Assembly: GCA_013396655.1 (NCBI GenBank)
Contig: WBMV01000078.1
Location: 141,699-205,698, forward strand
DNA length: 64,000 bases
From: Campylorhamphus procurvoides
Lineage: Eukaryota; Chordata; Aves; Passeriformes; Dendrocolaptidae
Reading direction: 5' to 3'
The translations under genes were made by a program, and so were the position numbers. Below, one piece after another: positions 1 through 24,258 of this stretch. Every line of letters begins with the position of its first letter. The first letter of the stretch is position 1. The notes beneath the pieces were generated by a model, which was not told where the DNA came from, did not search any database, and saw only the letters and a program-made list of their open reading frames with translations.

Positions 1-11994
<11,994 letters not shown>

Positions 11995-13861
11995 TCACCA
12001 TTCGTGCCCAGATGTGGGGATGCCAACCCCAGGGCAGCCCGTGTGAGCAGGGCTGGGCACCCAGGGGTGTCACGTCCCTTCCTCACCCCGGGGTAAGTCC
12101 GGATTTCTGGAGGGGAAAGTGAAGTCACCCAGACCTCATTTCACTATCCTGACTTGCAACAAGTAAGCCTTTGCCTCTCCCTGCCCTTTGGGTGGATTAG
12201 AAGGTGGGTGCAGGCAGGCAGGGAGCCCACCCTGGTTGGGGAGCAGAGCACACAGCCCACCCTCTGCTGCCCAGCTTTGTCACAAGCACTGCAGCCCAGG
12301 CAAGCCCCGCTCTCTCACCCACTCTCACTTCGCACTGCGCTCAGCACAAAGGCCCCCAAATTACTGTGAAACCCCCAACTTCCCAGTACCTCAGGAACCA
12401 CCTCTGTCTGCCCCTGAGGGCAGGGGGTTTCCATCACCACCTGCCCGACCTTCCCAGTAGTCCCACTCTCACCCTTTCTGACACACACACGCATTTGAGC
12501 TCCAAATACCATTTCAAGACCTTCCTAGCTAGTTTCTTCCCCATCTTTTCATACCACAGGCCCTGTTACTCATCTGCAGCCTTGAGCATGAGATAAACCT
12601 CACCTCTGTCTCCGCATCCCCCATCCCACCTGGGGCAGCGCCAGCCTGACACCCCGTTAGCCAAACACCGAGCAGTCCCCCAGTGCTTTGATTGCATGTG
12701 CTGTGACTGAGATGTCCAATTTCTCCACCATATGCAGCCTAATGTCAACACAGGGACTATTTTAACAGGGGGCCTTCGCAAAGGACAACTTAAAGACTTC
12801 AAAAGCTCAACCCCTCGCCTGCCTCTCCCCGGAGCTGTCACGGGGACATCAAGAGGCAGTTGCTGGGGCTCTGTGCTTTGCTGAGAATTTTATAGCTTGT
12901 TTTCTTTTCCCGTCACTTTTATTTGCTCTTCACCCCTGAACAATGCATTTGTGCCATGCCAGCCCACAGCTGGGCCTCTCAGCTCGGCACGAAGGTGTCA
13001 CGGCTCTGGGCTTGTCACCTCCCTTTAGAGCAGAGACATCTTAATCCCTCATTCCTTCCTGTTTACCTTATGGTGCTTGCCCAACACAAAGGCATGCTAT
13101 ATTTGCTTAATTATCAAATTTCAACCCAGAAAATCACGGTGCAGGGCCAGGTTATTTATCGGGAACAATCCCCAGCTGACACACTATGAGGAAGGAAAGC
13201 CACCCAGTGGGATGGAGCCTGCTCTCTCCATGCTTTGCCATCGGAATTCCTGCAGCTGCCGTGGCGAGGCCAAACCTCATGTCCCCACCAAACGCTGGCA
13301 GGGCAGGAGCAGCAGCCACCAACATGCTAATGGTGACAGCAGTGGCCTGGGAGCGGTTTGCTGGCCGTGAGGAAGTGAGATTCCTGACACTGAGCAGGAC
13401 CACAGCTTTGAACAGCAGTTTGCCCCTCCCTAGATGAGTCCACCAGCCTGTGGGTGCATTTGTCATCTCCCAAAACAGAAGACAACCATCAAGGAGACCG
13501 GAGACACCACTCTGGCATCCTGAGGGAATCTGTTTAGATCTGGCTGGTCCCTCAGATACGTGTTGATGCTGTGCTTTGACAGCCTCTTTGCAGCTCAAAG
13601 AAGCACAGGAGCACGCACCAGGCCCTCTTTGGAGTGCTTCTCCCTTCCATCTAAACCTCAGGAAGAGCAGCATGCTGTGCTTTGCTGGAGCAGCTACTCA
13701 GCTCTGGTTTCTCCTCGTTTCACACGTGCTGGGCAGACCCAGCCACCCCAATGGCTCCACCACACATGGCACAAAGAGGGGCTTAGAAGTGATTCTTACC
13801 CTCCAGAGCACACAAGCTGAGCTTTTGGGAAGGAGGTGAAGTTTTCAAAGCCCCAATCCTT

Positions 13862-13960
13862 GTTTTATAGGAGGTAAAGTCCTTGTTTTACAGAGGGGAA
13901 CCAAAGTGCTGAGATGAAACCCTTTTCCAGGGCTTGCAGAAGGCACAAGGACCAGGACTG
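13862..13960 (-). mobile_element. MIR-like SINE fragment
   Basis: The plus strand reads TTGTTTTACAGAGGGGAACC, then AAAGTGCTGAGATGAAACCC and GGGCTTGCAGAAGGCACAAG. These follow the order of the reverse-complement MIR core (TTTTACAGATGAGGAAACTG, AGGCACAGAG, CTTGCCCAAGGTCAC). Many substitutions are present. Confidence 0.35.
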
Positions 13961-16900
13961 GTTCCTTCACTCAAGGCAGAGCCTCCCCCCAGGCATGACC
14001 CAGGGCTGTGACATGAAGGATGATCTCTTGGCAGTACATAACTCCCAAGGCAACACCTGTATCAATGGTGCAGCCTCAGCACTCAGCTCAAGCAGAGGAA
14101 AGAAAAGATTTAAATCCCTCAGTTTGAGGGTTGGTCACCCCGGCTGTAACCTGGAACCACATGAGCACATCCCCATGGTTCAAAGCCTTGAGGCTCACGA
14201 ACAGCTCTGCCTTTGGCGCTACAAACCACAGCATTCAGTCCCCCTGTTGATCAACACAAGGAGACATTTCTCCAGGGGGTGGCATGGCCTCACAAAAGAC
14301 TTAGTTCTTCCTTGAATCTGTCAGAAATGCATGTTTTCCCCAGAGAGTGAAAGCTCACCTCCTCCTAAAACTTGTATTTTAGGAGAGCTGGACTTGGCAC
14401 TTGAGTATTTTGCAAGATTGCATTGGCAAATCCCTTTTTAAAATTCAAAGCTGAGCCCACACGAAGAGTGACTGGAAATCTTCGCATTTCTTTGGGTTGC
14501 TTGATAAGCAGAAATGTTTTTGCAGAGCCAGGAAAACAGAACTCTAGGGATTTTCTCAAGTTCTTTGCCAATATTTCTGCTGGTCCCACCAGAGCAGAGC
14601 TGCACAGGAATGTGGAGGAGTAAGTGGAGTGTGCAGAGCAGCTCACAGCTCTGCTTCCGGCATCAATTTTATATTGATCTTCCAGGGATGGAAAATCCAG
14701 TGTCTGAAGAAGGGAAGAAGCTGAACCTCACAAGATGCTGCAAGGAGTTCCTCTAAAAAGCCATCCCTGTCCTCATCCAGAGTCAACAGCCTAAACACTG
14801 TGGATGCCTTGGGATATAAACCCTCCCAGGAGGAAGTGTTTGAGCTGGGAGAAGGTGTGGGCTGGTTCAGCCCATCTCCATGAGCAGCATGACCTCCCTG
14901 TGAGCTTCCCACAAGCACCCCAGGCAGCCAGGGAGCCACAGCCACCCCTCCACTGTGACTTCTCAGCTTTTTTTGGCTCCATCAGCTCAGCCTTGGTTCT
15001 GTCTTCTCCTTCCACCTGCTCTCCCAAGGTACCGAGTACACCACTGGACACTGATTGCCTCCTAACTCCTTGGACCAGGCTGCATTTCCATCATCCACCC
15101 CCTCCTGATCCACCTGTTTCTGCAGACAGAAGGGGCCAAACTGGCACAGGGAGAGTAGTTTTAATTGAAATGACTCTCCCGTGTTCACCCTGAGTGCCTG
15201 GGTCCTGAGTGGCCAGTGCCATGCCCTGCTGGCCACCAACCAGGGCTGGTGGGAAGCTCCATCTGCAGCCTGATGGATGCCCAGTGGGAGTGACTTGGTC
15301 TGACAGCAGGAAAATAATCATCCTATTTTCTCCTGACAATAGCGCACAGGGATGGAGGAATTAGGGCAGTGCAGTAAATGACCCATCCAGGCATCAGAAA
15401 ATCCTTTCTGGGACATGTCGGGATGGGATCCATCACGCTGGTGCTGCAGCCCAGAGGTGCTGAGCACTGTGAACCCAGCAGCAGGTCATGGTGCTTTTGG
15501 ATCCCATTTCCCACCCTGTGCACGGTCCTTGGGTGCTGTGGGCAGGGCATGTGGCTCACCCAGCCACGTTTCCCTGGCCAGAGGAGCTCAGGAGATGCCC
15601 TCCCTCCGCCCCTCCCTCGGCCCGAGGTTGATCCCCCGCTGCGCTAAAGCATTTTGCCTCGTTCCTAACATGACTTGGCCTGGCTTTAATTTTCAGCCAC
15701 TGCTTCTTGGTTTGAATTTCCCTGCCACATTAAGTGGCTCTTTAGCAACCCAAATTTTCTTTCTATGAACGCCTTTACCGGCTGTAGCAAAAATCACCTC
15801 TCGGTATCGGTATCGCCTACACTGTCCACGCTTTGCTTTTCACCTGAAGGAGAAGACAACCCTGCATAGACTGCAGAGCCAGCTATGGGCAAAAACTGGG
15901 TCAGGTGCTGAGACCTCTCTGGTGAAAGGCTTTGGCTCCAGTTGCTCAGTGCTGCTCCTCCTGCTCTCCTCTTTCTCTCGTTTTGCCAAGGACCTCCCAA
16001 GCCTTTTGTTCGCTGGCTTTATTGCACACAGATGTACAGAGCTTCATCAAACTGTCTCTACCTGAGCAGCCAGGCTCCCATATGAAGAAGCAGATTTCAT
16101 TTAAACACAGATGTTCAGAAACTTGGAGAAGGTTGGAGCGGAAAAGAGGGAAGCTGCGGTTTGGAGCTGGCTGAAGAAAGTACCGCAGAACCTTCTCCAC
16201 GTTAACAACAGCGGCTTGGTCAAATGAATCCCTCAAAGAAGGTGAAGGTGGGTAGGATTTTCCATTTGGGAGAAGGAAAGGAGCTACATGAATGGAGGGG
16301 CAGGCTGGAGCTGTGGTTGTGGTCTTTGTGCTGCTGCTGTGTCCCCCAGGCCCCATGTCCCAGCGCCCTGCGTCTCCCAGGACGCATTCCTCTCCGTGGT
16401 TTTCATTCAGCAATGACAATGCTGCCCTTTCAAAAGACCCCACCCTCCCAAAGCTTATATTTTGGCAATTTTCAAAATGCAAATTGCTTTTTAAACAAAC
16501 GAAAGCCCCAAAACATTTTGTTTTAATTTTTGCAGACAATAATTCGGGGAGGGGGGCAGGGAAAGGGGAGGATAGAAGAACCCAGAGGCTGAAAGTAATC
16601 TTGAAATTTGACTTGAATTTATGAACAGTCTCAGTTTCCTTAAAATTGTCCTTTTCCCAAATAAGTTTCTTTTTTTTCCCCCCAGAAAATTGCTGGTTCA
16701 GCCTGAGCCATTATTCCTCTTCGGGAGGAGCAATCCTTGCATGCACTGTCCTGGCTGCTGAGAGGGGCACCCTGTCCTTACCCATCTCAGGGAGCTTTGC
16801 TCCCACAGCACCCCTGAGGATATCTCCAGGGATATTATTTGTGAGGACCATACTGCTCAAGGAAACAGCCACCTTTAAATCAAAGAGAGGGGCCAACAGA

Positions 16901-19900
16901 GGTGAAGCAGCCAGAGACCTGTCTGCTTGCTGGACTGAAAGATAAAGAGAAATTCCCTCTGGAGACATCAGGAGGGTGTTCCTGGTCCCCTACAGTGACC
17001 CTTCAAGCTTGCTGGCAACTGATTTGAGGTTTTAGAACAGCTGGGCTTGAATCTGGAGCTGCTGGATGAGCTCACACACAACTACATGCCACTGGAGCCC
17101 AGCAGTGCAGCACAGGCTGCTGTGCTTTGGGCTGCCAGGGCTGAACCTGGCGAGTGACCCCGGGTGGTGTGGCCTGCAGGGATTCCTCCTGAGGGCTATG
17201 GATGCTGGGGGAGGGTTTGCTGCAGCAGAATGGCCAAGCATGGGTGAACAGAGGCTGTGGTGGTGACAAAGTCCTGCAGAGCAGAACCACCACGTGTGTC
17301 CCTGAGAGCTTGGGGTCATCAGGACTGAGTGTCCAGATCCAGCTCTGCTTGCAGGGCAGGTGGCCTCGTGCCCTCCTGTGTGGCTCAGTGCCATCCACCA
17401 CAGACCCAGCTGGCTGACACTGAACACAAATGTTTGCTCAGGAAAACTCATGAGCTGTTGAGTCTGAGTAAGGAGGAGGCTCGGAAGTTGGTTTGGTTTG
17501 CTCAAGCAAGGGGAAATCCATCGGGGTGTTGTGGCTGCGAGGGGCAGACACAAGGTCTGTGTCAGGCCCCAGGTTCTCCTGACAGTCAGAGCAAAGAGAT
17601 GGGGGGAAGTGTGTGGACACACCACAAAGTATGCAGCTGTGGCTGGCACCACCCATGGACCTGGAGCCACAGACCTGGCCTGCAGGGAAAGCAAGTGTGC
17701 ACTGTGGTGGGGGAAGGAAAGTCCCATCCTTACTGGGCCCCCCCCACTGCTGGGGCTGAAGGCTTTTTGGGCAGCCCTTCACACTCTGGGCCCCTCACCC
17801 CACTTCATCCATGAGAAACACTCTCGGAGCAAGGAATGACCACACTGCAAATGTAGGTGAAGCAAGAGAGAAGGGGTCCTGGGGAGAAACACACTGAGAG
17901 CATCTTCCCCTTGGCACAAAAATGGGTTGGGGAACAAAAGACTTTTCTATGCCTGAAAAACCTGAGGAATGGCAATTCTGTGGCAAAGTTCTAGACGAGA
18001 TGTCATCAGAGTGACTCAGGACCTCTCTGGGGATACTGCACATCCCAGGCACCCTTCACTTCCCATTTTACCCAGTTTCCAAACTCCTACATGCCTCAGG
18101 GACCAAAAGGCCCTTGAGATGTCCCCCGTCCATGCTGGTTCTGCAAAGTATAACAAGTCCCTGCAACACCAAACCCCATGTTGGTAACAGCAACATTTAC
18201 ACCCACCTAGGTTTTCCAGTAAGACCCTCACTCTTTTATGTAATAAAAAGCCAGACTCACTGTTTGGGCTGAAATGTTTGAGATCAGACATCTGACTCAG
18301 GCTGAATATTTCTAGAAAAGTCCCTGCTAAAATGATTCAGCTGTAATGAGAAATAAGGCTAGTGAAAAATATTGTGTTGTGCCAACGCTGACAAATTTGG
18401 GGATTTATTTCCTTAAAGAAAGTCTATTGCCCTTCTATTTGAAGCCAAGGCTTAAACAGGAAAACATTGCTCCCTTGTAGGGATGTGTCTTTTGCTGTCT
18501 CTAAGAACTGCTCAAGCTTGGTTGAGTTTCCAAGACACTGAAAAATAGGGGCAGGTTTGGCCAAAGATGATGGATTTTTATAGCTGAATTCCCTGAAAAT
18601 CTGGTTTTCACTGGCCAAACCAAGCCCACAGAGACAGGGCAATGGATGGTTGTCCTGCTGGTGGACCCTGTGTGTGCCAACACACCCTGATGCCTGCTGC
18701 CTTTGGTGCAAAGTTCACCTCTGGCCATCAGGTCTCCCCAGTGTCCCCCTGCCCTGCCATGGTCATCACCAGCCACACCAGCAGGAAGGGCGAACGTCCA
18801 GCAGGTGCTGAGGATCGGCGAGAGAAGCAAATGTTAAACAGCAGAGCTTGACAGATTCAACCCATGGCTGTGTGTTGGGAATTGCCCTCAACCCGGCTGA
18901 CAGCAGGGGTAAACCGGGCGTGTCCATGGTAAACCAGATGTCCATCAACACCTGTAGCCAGCCTAAACAGTGGCCATCAAAACCGGGCAGCCAACAGCTT
19001 GGCAAGACCACCTCCCAGTATGGGGCCTTTGGCATGTGGTTTGGAGAGCAGATACAGGGAGAAGGTCCAGAGCTGTTCACAGATCAGCCCCCAAAGAGGA
19101 AAGAACAAGTCCCATCAGATCAGCTACTGAGGGTTACTTTGTCAACACTCACAGTTACCAACTCTTCTGCAGGGCAGTGTGACCAAAGCTCTTCCCAATA
19201 GCACAGGATCCCTTTGGAGAGCACTGAGAGATGCTGCAAACCAGGCACTGTGTCTGCCTGTGCATCCCTCCAGCCCCCCACGCCATGTGAGCTGGTTCCA
19301 GCAGAGACAGACACTGCTCACAACTTAACCTCCAATGTGAACCTGTCTGACTGGGGTCTGATAGATGTTTTTATTAATTTCACGGAGGCAGATATTTTCA
19401 TAACTGCTTCCACATTTATTAGTTCCAGACTGGACCGGAGCACCAAAATCTCACTTGGTATTTCCTGGCTGTACACATGGTATTTCTGGCCCCACAGGAA
19501 GCATCAGAGGAGCAAGAGAAGGACTTATCTCCTGGAGATTTACAGTCCTGAGATACTCAGTTTTTGAGCCAGATTTTAACAATCTCTGGGCAGTGAAGAT
19601 CCCCCCACTGCCAGCCAGCACACATGGCAAACAGCTGCTCGCAGCCAGCAAGGTCCCACTGGCTGGTGTGTTCCTGCCTGGAACCCTTGGAGACATGTCC
19701 TGTGATCTGTGATGGCTCCTTCAAAGCCACCAGGCAGCTGACTTGTCTATCAAGAGGCAATGGGGATGGATGAGAGACCTGTGGCCTGTTGTGTTGCATT
19801 GAAATGCTGGGATTTGTGACAACCTCTCACCCAAGGCGTTTTATCCCGAGACAAAAGCAGTCTTACTCAATACAGGGTGGAAATCCTAAAGTAAGCCTTG

Positions 19901-22900
19901 CCCTGGTGCAGCACACAGGGCTGTACTCAAAGTGCCTGGAAATGGGTTGCAAATTGCCCTCACTTCCTCCAGCGAGTGTGCTGAGAGGAGACATCACTGC
20001 TTTTCAACAGGGACTCAAGCTGAGTCTTCTTCGACCTAGAGAACCTCTGGGAGCTGTCTGAAGATGAGACCTTCAGCCTCATAGTCTATATCATGAGTCT
20101 GCCTCAACAAGGACTGGAGGAAGCACCTCTGAGGAGTGGTATGAGAGCTCCAGGTAGACCTCACCTGATGGCTGATCCGTGGTTGGGGAGCACATGGGCA
20201 GAGCATGTACCAGGCTCGTGTCCTGACAGCACTTTGTACCCACCCAGGGCCTGGCACACCAGTGGAGTGATGGCACTGGCATATTCTAAGTGATTCCAGC
20301 AAGAGTTCTCCTCTGCAAATCAGGTGTTGTGCTGGAAGTTTGCAGATAACCTTCCAACTGGAAAGAGTTTAATTTTTTTTTTTTGTTTGCAAAGGGAAAA
20401 GTCAGAAAGTGCACTCGTTATTTCAGTGTGGGAGATGATACCAGGCTGTCATCAGCTTTCTTTGTTTAATTGCACTATCCAAACCCAGCCTCCTGAGATT
20501 GTAAATCCTTTGAAATGAATTGTTTGCATCTCATAATTCAACCAGATGCCATCTAAAGGCAGAAGCTGATGGGACAGCTCACCCTACAACCCACAGGTTA
20601 TCAGAGGTGGAAGGCAGCCACCAGCCCCCCCTGTGCCCACCCCAGCCCAGCTCGAGGTGCTCCTTAAGTGTCAGTGTTTATTTAGAGTCCGAGGGGGATC
20701 CACTTGGGAACAATTTACCCACGTAGACTCTGGCCTTGTGGTTTCCCTCCTATCTTGTACAGATCTCAGTAGCAGTTTCCCTTGACTGCTCCAGGAGCTG
20801 TGGTGCTTTACAAGACGTTTCTCCTCTCTCTACCCCACACCTTGGTGTTTCCCACCTGCCTGTCCAGGCTGACCACCTCACAGGCAGTTCTCAACCACTG
20901 CAGGCTGACTGGATGCTTCTCAAATTGCCAAAATCATCATCCCAGTCCCCAAGTGCTTTGTCTCATCAATACTTTTGTGTTCCTGTAAAACCCTGCAGCT
21001 CAAAAGTAGGGGCACATGGTGAGTCTGAGCACTGCAAACCTCCAGGTGATGCTCCAGCGAGACCAAGGGGCAGCAACCAGCACACCCAGTGACAGGCCAT
21101 CACTTCCCCAGCCCAAGACATTTTCCTGTAAGCTTTGCTGCATTTTGGATCGAGGAGAGATCAGCAAATTGAGAATTAAAGCCAGGGCACAAACAGATAT
21201 TGGAAGAATTTGCTCATTCAGAGCAAAGTTTATCCCAAATGCAAAAGGCTGACAATTCAACCAGCCCAGCAAAGAGTCAAAAGATTTTCAAATCAGTATT
21301 AAAACTCTTCAGCCCAAAAGGACCAGGGATACAAACAGCTTTAGCTCTGCTTCCATCAGTGCCCCAGGGAGCCAAGAAACTTGGCCATGGTTCCCCATCA
21401 GCCAGGGGTGAAAGCAATGCAAAGCAGTTTTAAACTAGCTTAGGCTGTGCTTCCTGCAGGGCAGACTCAGCTCAAAGTGATGCTGCTCCTGTGCCCAGTC
21501 ACTGCTGCTCCAGTGGTGCTAATTCAGCCTCCTGTGAGGTCGGGCTGTGCTGGACTCTACTTTATAAACAAACAAAGAGTGTTCAGGAACGTGCTGTGTT
21601 TTTTTAGCCCTAGATCATTTCCCAGTCTTCTGTGGAGCATGGCCAGGGGAATTGGTAAACCAGCCCCAGGCAGACCTGCTTCCGAAGGGACCCTGCAGCT
21701 GGGAACTGTGGGCTGCTGCCAGAGCCTGGCATGGAGCTCAGCACAACCCGTGGCATCCCTCCCCAAACTGAGCAGCATCCCCACCAAGGTGACATGGAGT
21801 TCAGTGCCCTGTGCCACTGTGCCAGAAACACCTCTCTGCAGTCCAGCTCTTGCAGGGTTTCCCTCTGGAGCCTGAGCTGGCACCGCTTTCTCCTTTGACA
21901 CCCTTTTGTCCTTTCCTCACCATTGGTTTGATGATTCCTTCCCTCCTCTCTCCCAGGATCCCATTGCCTCATCACCCCAGGCAGTGCCAGGGGCTGCATC
22001 TGTGTATTTACATCCCCTACAGATCCCATATCCCTGTGGCAGCAAGGGAAGAGGGGACCCCTGCCCATAAGACGGCATTCTTCTTGGAGCTGGGAAAGGA
22101 TGGCAGATCCTAGAAGTGACTCACTGCCGGGTTACAGCAGGGACAAAAGCCCCAGGGAGGGAACTCTCCAAGGGATGGTCCCCACTGTTTTATCCCACAT
22201 TATGGGACTGTTTGGGAGATGGTCCTGCCTGTGCCTGCAGATGCTGCTCCAGGCCTTTCCTCACTCTGGGAGATCGAGCATGGGGTGACTCTGGGAGTGC
22301 TCAGCATGGCCTCCTTCCCTTCCCCATGAATTACAAACATCAGCTTGGCCACTTGACGTGTCAGACAGTAACACAAGCTTGACAGATGATGGCTCTCGGG
22401 AAGGGTTTTGGTTTCTCTCGGAGGCCGAGCTGGCTCAGGGGAGTTGTTGGCAGCTCAGCACAGTTGTTTCCACTCGGCAGAGCAGGACTCAGCATCTGGA
22501 GAAGTTGGCCATGGGGCTGTCCCTGTGCCACACAGCCTGGGCTCAGCCACTTCTGCTCTGCAGTTCTTTCCTTGGTGAGGAGGTGCTCCCCAGCACAGCA
22601 CCCTTTCCCAGCACAGCACCTCTTCCCAGGCTGGAGACTACTCCAGGAGAGGCAGAAACACTCACCTCTGCCTGTGCCATCACCAACTACAAAGCCCTGG
22701 TTGTGTCAAGGACACACATGTCCTTATTGCAACATCAAAGCCCGAGCCATCCTAAGCTGATGGAGCTGAGATAGTCATCCATTTTTGGAAAATATTTTCT
22801 AATCCCGTTTTATTAATGAATGCATTTAAAAGTAGATGAATGTTTTGTATGATTGGTTTCTTGCATCAGCTATTGTGCAGAGAAGAACCAGGGTCTTCCA

Positions 22901-23507
22901 AAGCAGAGATCAAACATCACTAGTCCAAAATAAGTCTTGACTTCCCCTGCATGGTGGGCCTCTGTTTTTTCGGCAATGAAGTTCCTTAACTTTTTGGGCT
23001 GGTTCGGTTCAACAGCAACCAACCCTGGAAAGGGCCTGAGCTCCTGCAAATCTGCAAAGTGCTCTGCTGAGGCAAGTGTGGGCATTGGAAATATCATTGC
23101 AGGAACCTGGGGCTGGTCACCAGAACATCTGCCTGCTATGCTAGTAAAATACAGCAGATTGCTGCTAATTAATCCCTGCTCAATCAATCCTACAGTGATT
23201 ATGAAAACAGGGACCATCATCCCCTCATGCATAGCTGGAGGAAGGTGGGAAGCTGATCACTGGCACATGTGTTTGCTCCCCCTGCTCTGCCCTTCTTTCT
23301 GCTCTACTGACACCCCAAAATTCAGCAGCTGCCAATGCCAGGGCAATGAGCAGTGCCAGCCCACTACTGCCCCTCCCAAGGTGTGGGCACACTGGTGAGA
23401 CCTGGCCATCACAGCTGGTGACAAACATCTGCACCACACAAACAGCTGCACTACCCCATTCCCTGCATTTCAGCACAGAAACAAACTCCACCAGATGCAA
23501 AGAAGGT

Positions 23508-23597
23508 CCTGCCATAGCTTGGTTAGTCCTGGTCAAGCCATCTAACACTGCCATGCCTCAGTTTCCCTTCCTGGAAACGGGCAGGTGCCTCAGGGAG
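23508..23597 (+). mobile_element. MIR-like SINE core fragment
   Basis: The order of words matches the MIR core: a CATAGCTTGGTT…CCTGGTCAAG stretch aligns with AGCTGTGTGACCTTGGGCAAG, then TCTAACACTGCC with TTAACCTCTCTG, then ATGCCTCAGTTTCCC and TTCCTGGAAACGGGC with the CCTCAGTTTCCTCATCTGTAAAATGGG part. Spacing is kept to within a few bases over about 90 bp. MIRs are old and low-copy in birds. Confidence 0.5.
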
Positions 23598-23967
23598 ACC
23601 CCAGGAGGGTTTTGTGGCAAAGGCTGACAGCTGTGGATCACAGGATCAGAATTGCCTGTGGCTCTTGCTGTTACATGTCTTATAAAAATTCAGCTCTAGC
23701 TGAGAAACCTCAACAGAGATGGATTTGAATTCCACTTCCAAGTCTTCCAAAACCTGAGGTCATCCTGCAACCACACAGTCCTGAGAACAAATCCCAGGGG
23801 CTGATGGGGAGAGCATCCACCGCCCGTCCCACAATCACCTGGATCCCGTATTGTTCAGGGCTGGCTTTCAAAATGCCAAGCAGGTGTGAGGACCCGTGTT
23901 TGCTCAGGGATATTCACACCTTCGGGGCTGTGGACAAAGCTCTCCTCTGTGCCCCGGGTAAACAGAG

Positions 23968-24258
23968 CTATCTTATCACTGGGACACTATCGGGGCATCT
24001 GAGAGGGAAGGAAAACTCTGGCTGATGTGCCTGACCTCCCAATCAGCGTTATCATCGGCAGGGACATGACAGTATGCACGGAGGGGTTGGGACAAGCTGT
24101 CTGCCCTGCTCCCCCACACTCTGGGATGGTGACTTTCAGCTCAGTGCTCCCAGCCAGGCTGGGCAGCCCCGGGACTCCCCAGCAGGGCACTGGTATATTT
24201 TGTTTTCCTGAAGATGGGGGTTTTATCAAAAAGCTGACAGGCTTATCCTCCCTTATCA
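23968..24258. promoter_or_regulatory. Candidate enhancer: cluster of GATA-type sites
   Basis: Five WGATAR words, all written as YTATCW on the plus strand, lie within 291 bp: CTATCT at 23968, overlapping TTATCA at 23973, then TTATCA at 24049, 24223 and 24253. A variant TTATCC is at 24243. By base frequency fewer than one would be expected. All have the same orientation. Activity is inference; nothing else marks this as an enhancer. Confidence 0.3.

Noticed and set aside
17032..17727. A 231-codon minus-strand frame.
   Set aside because: The translation is Ser/Pro/His/Leu-rich with no recognisable family, and overlapping plus-strand frames are equally open.
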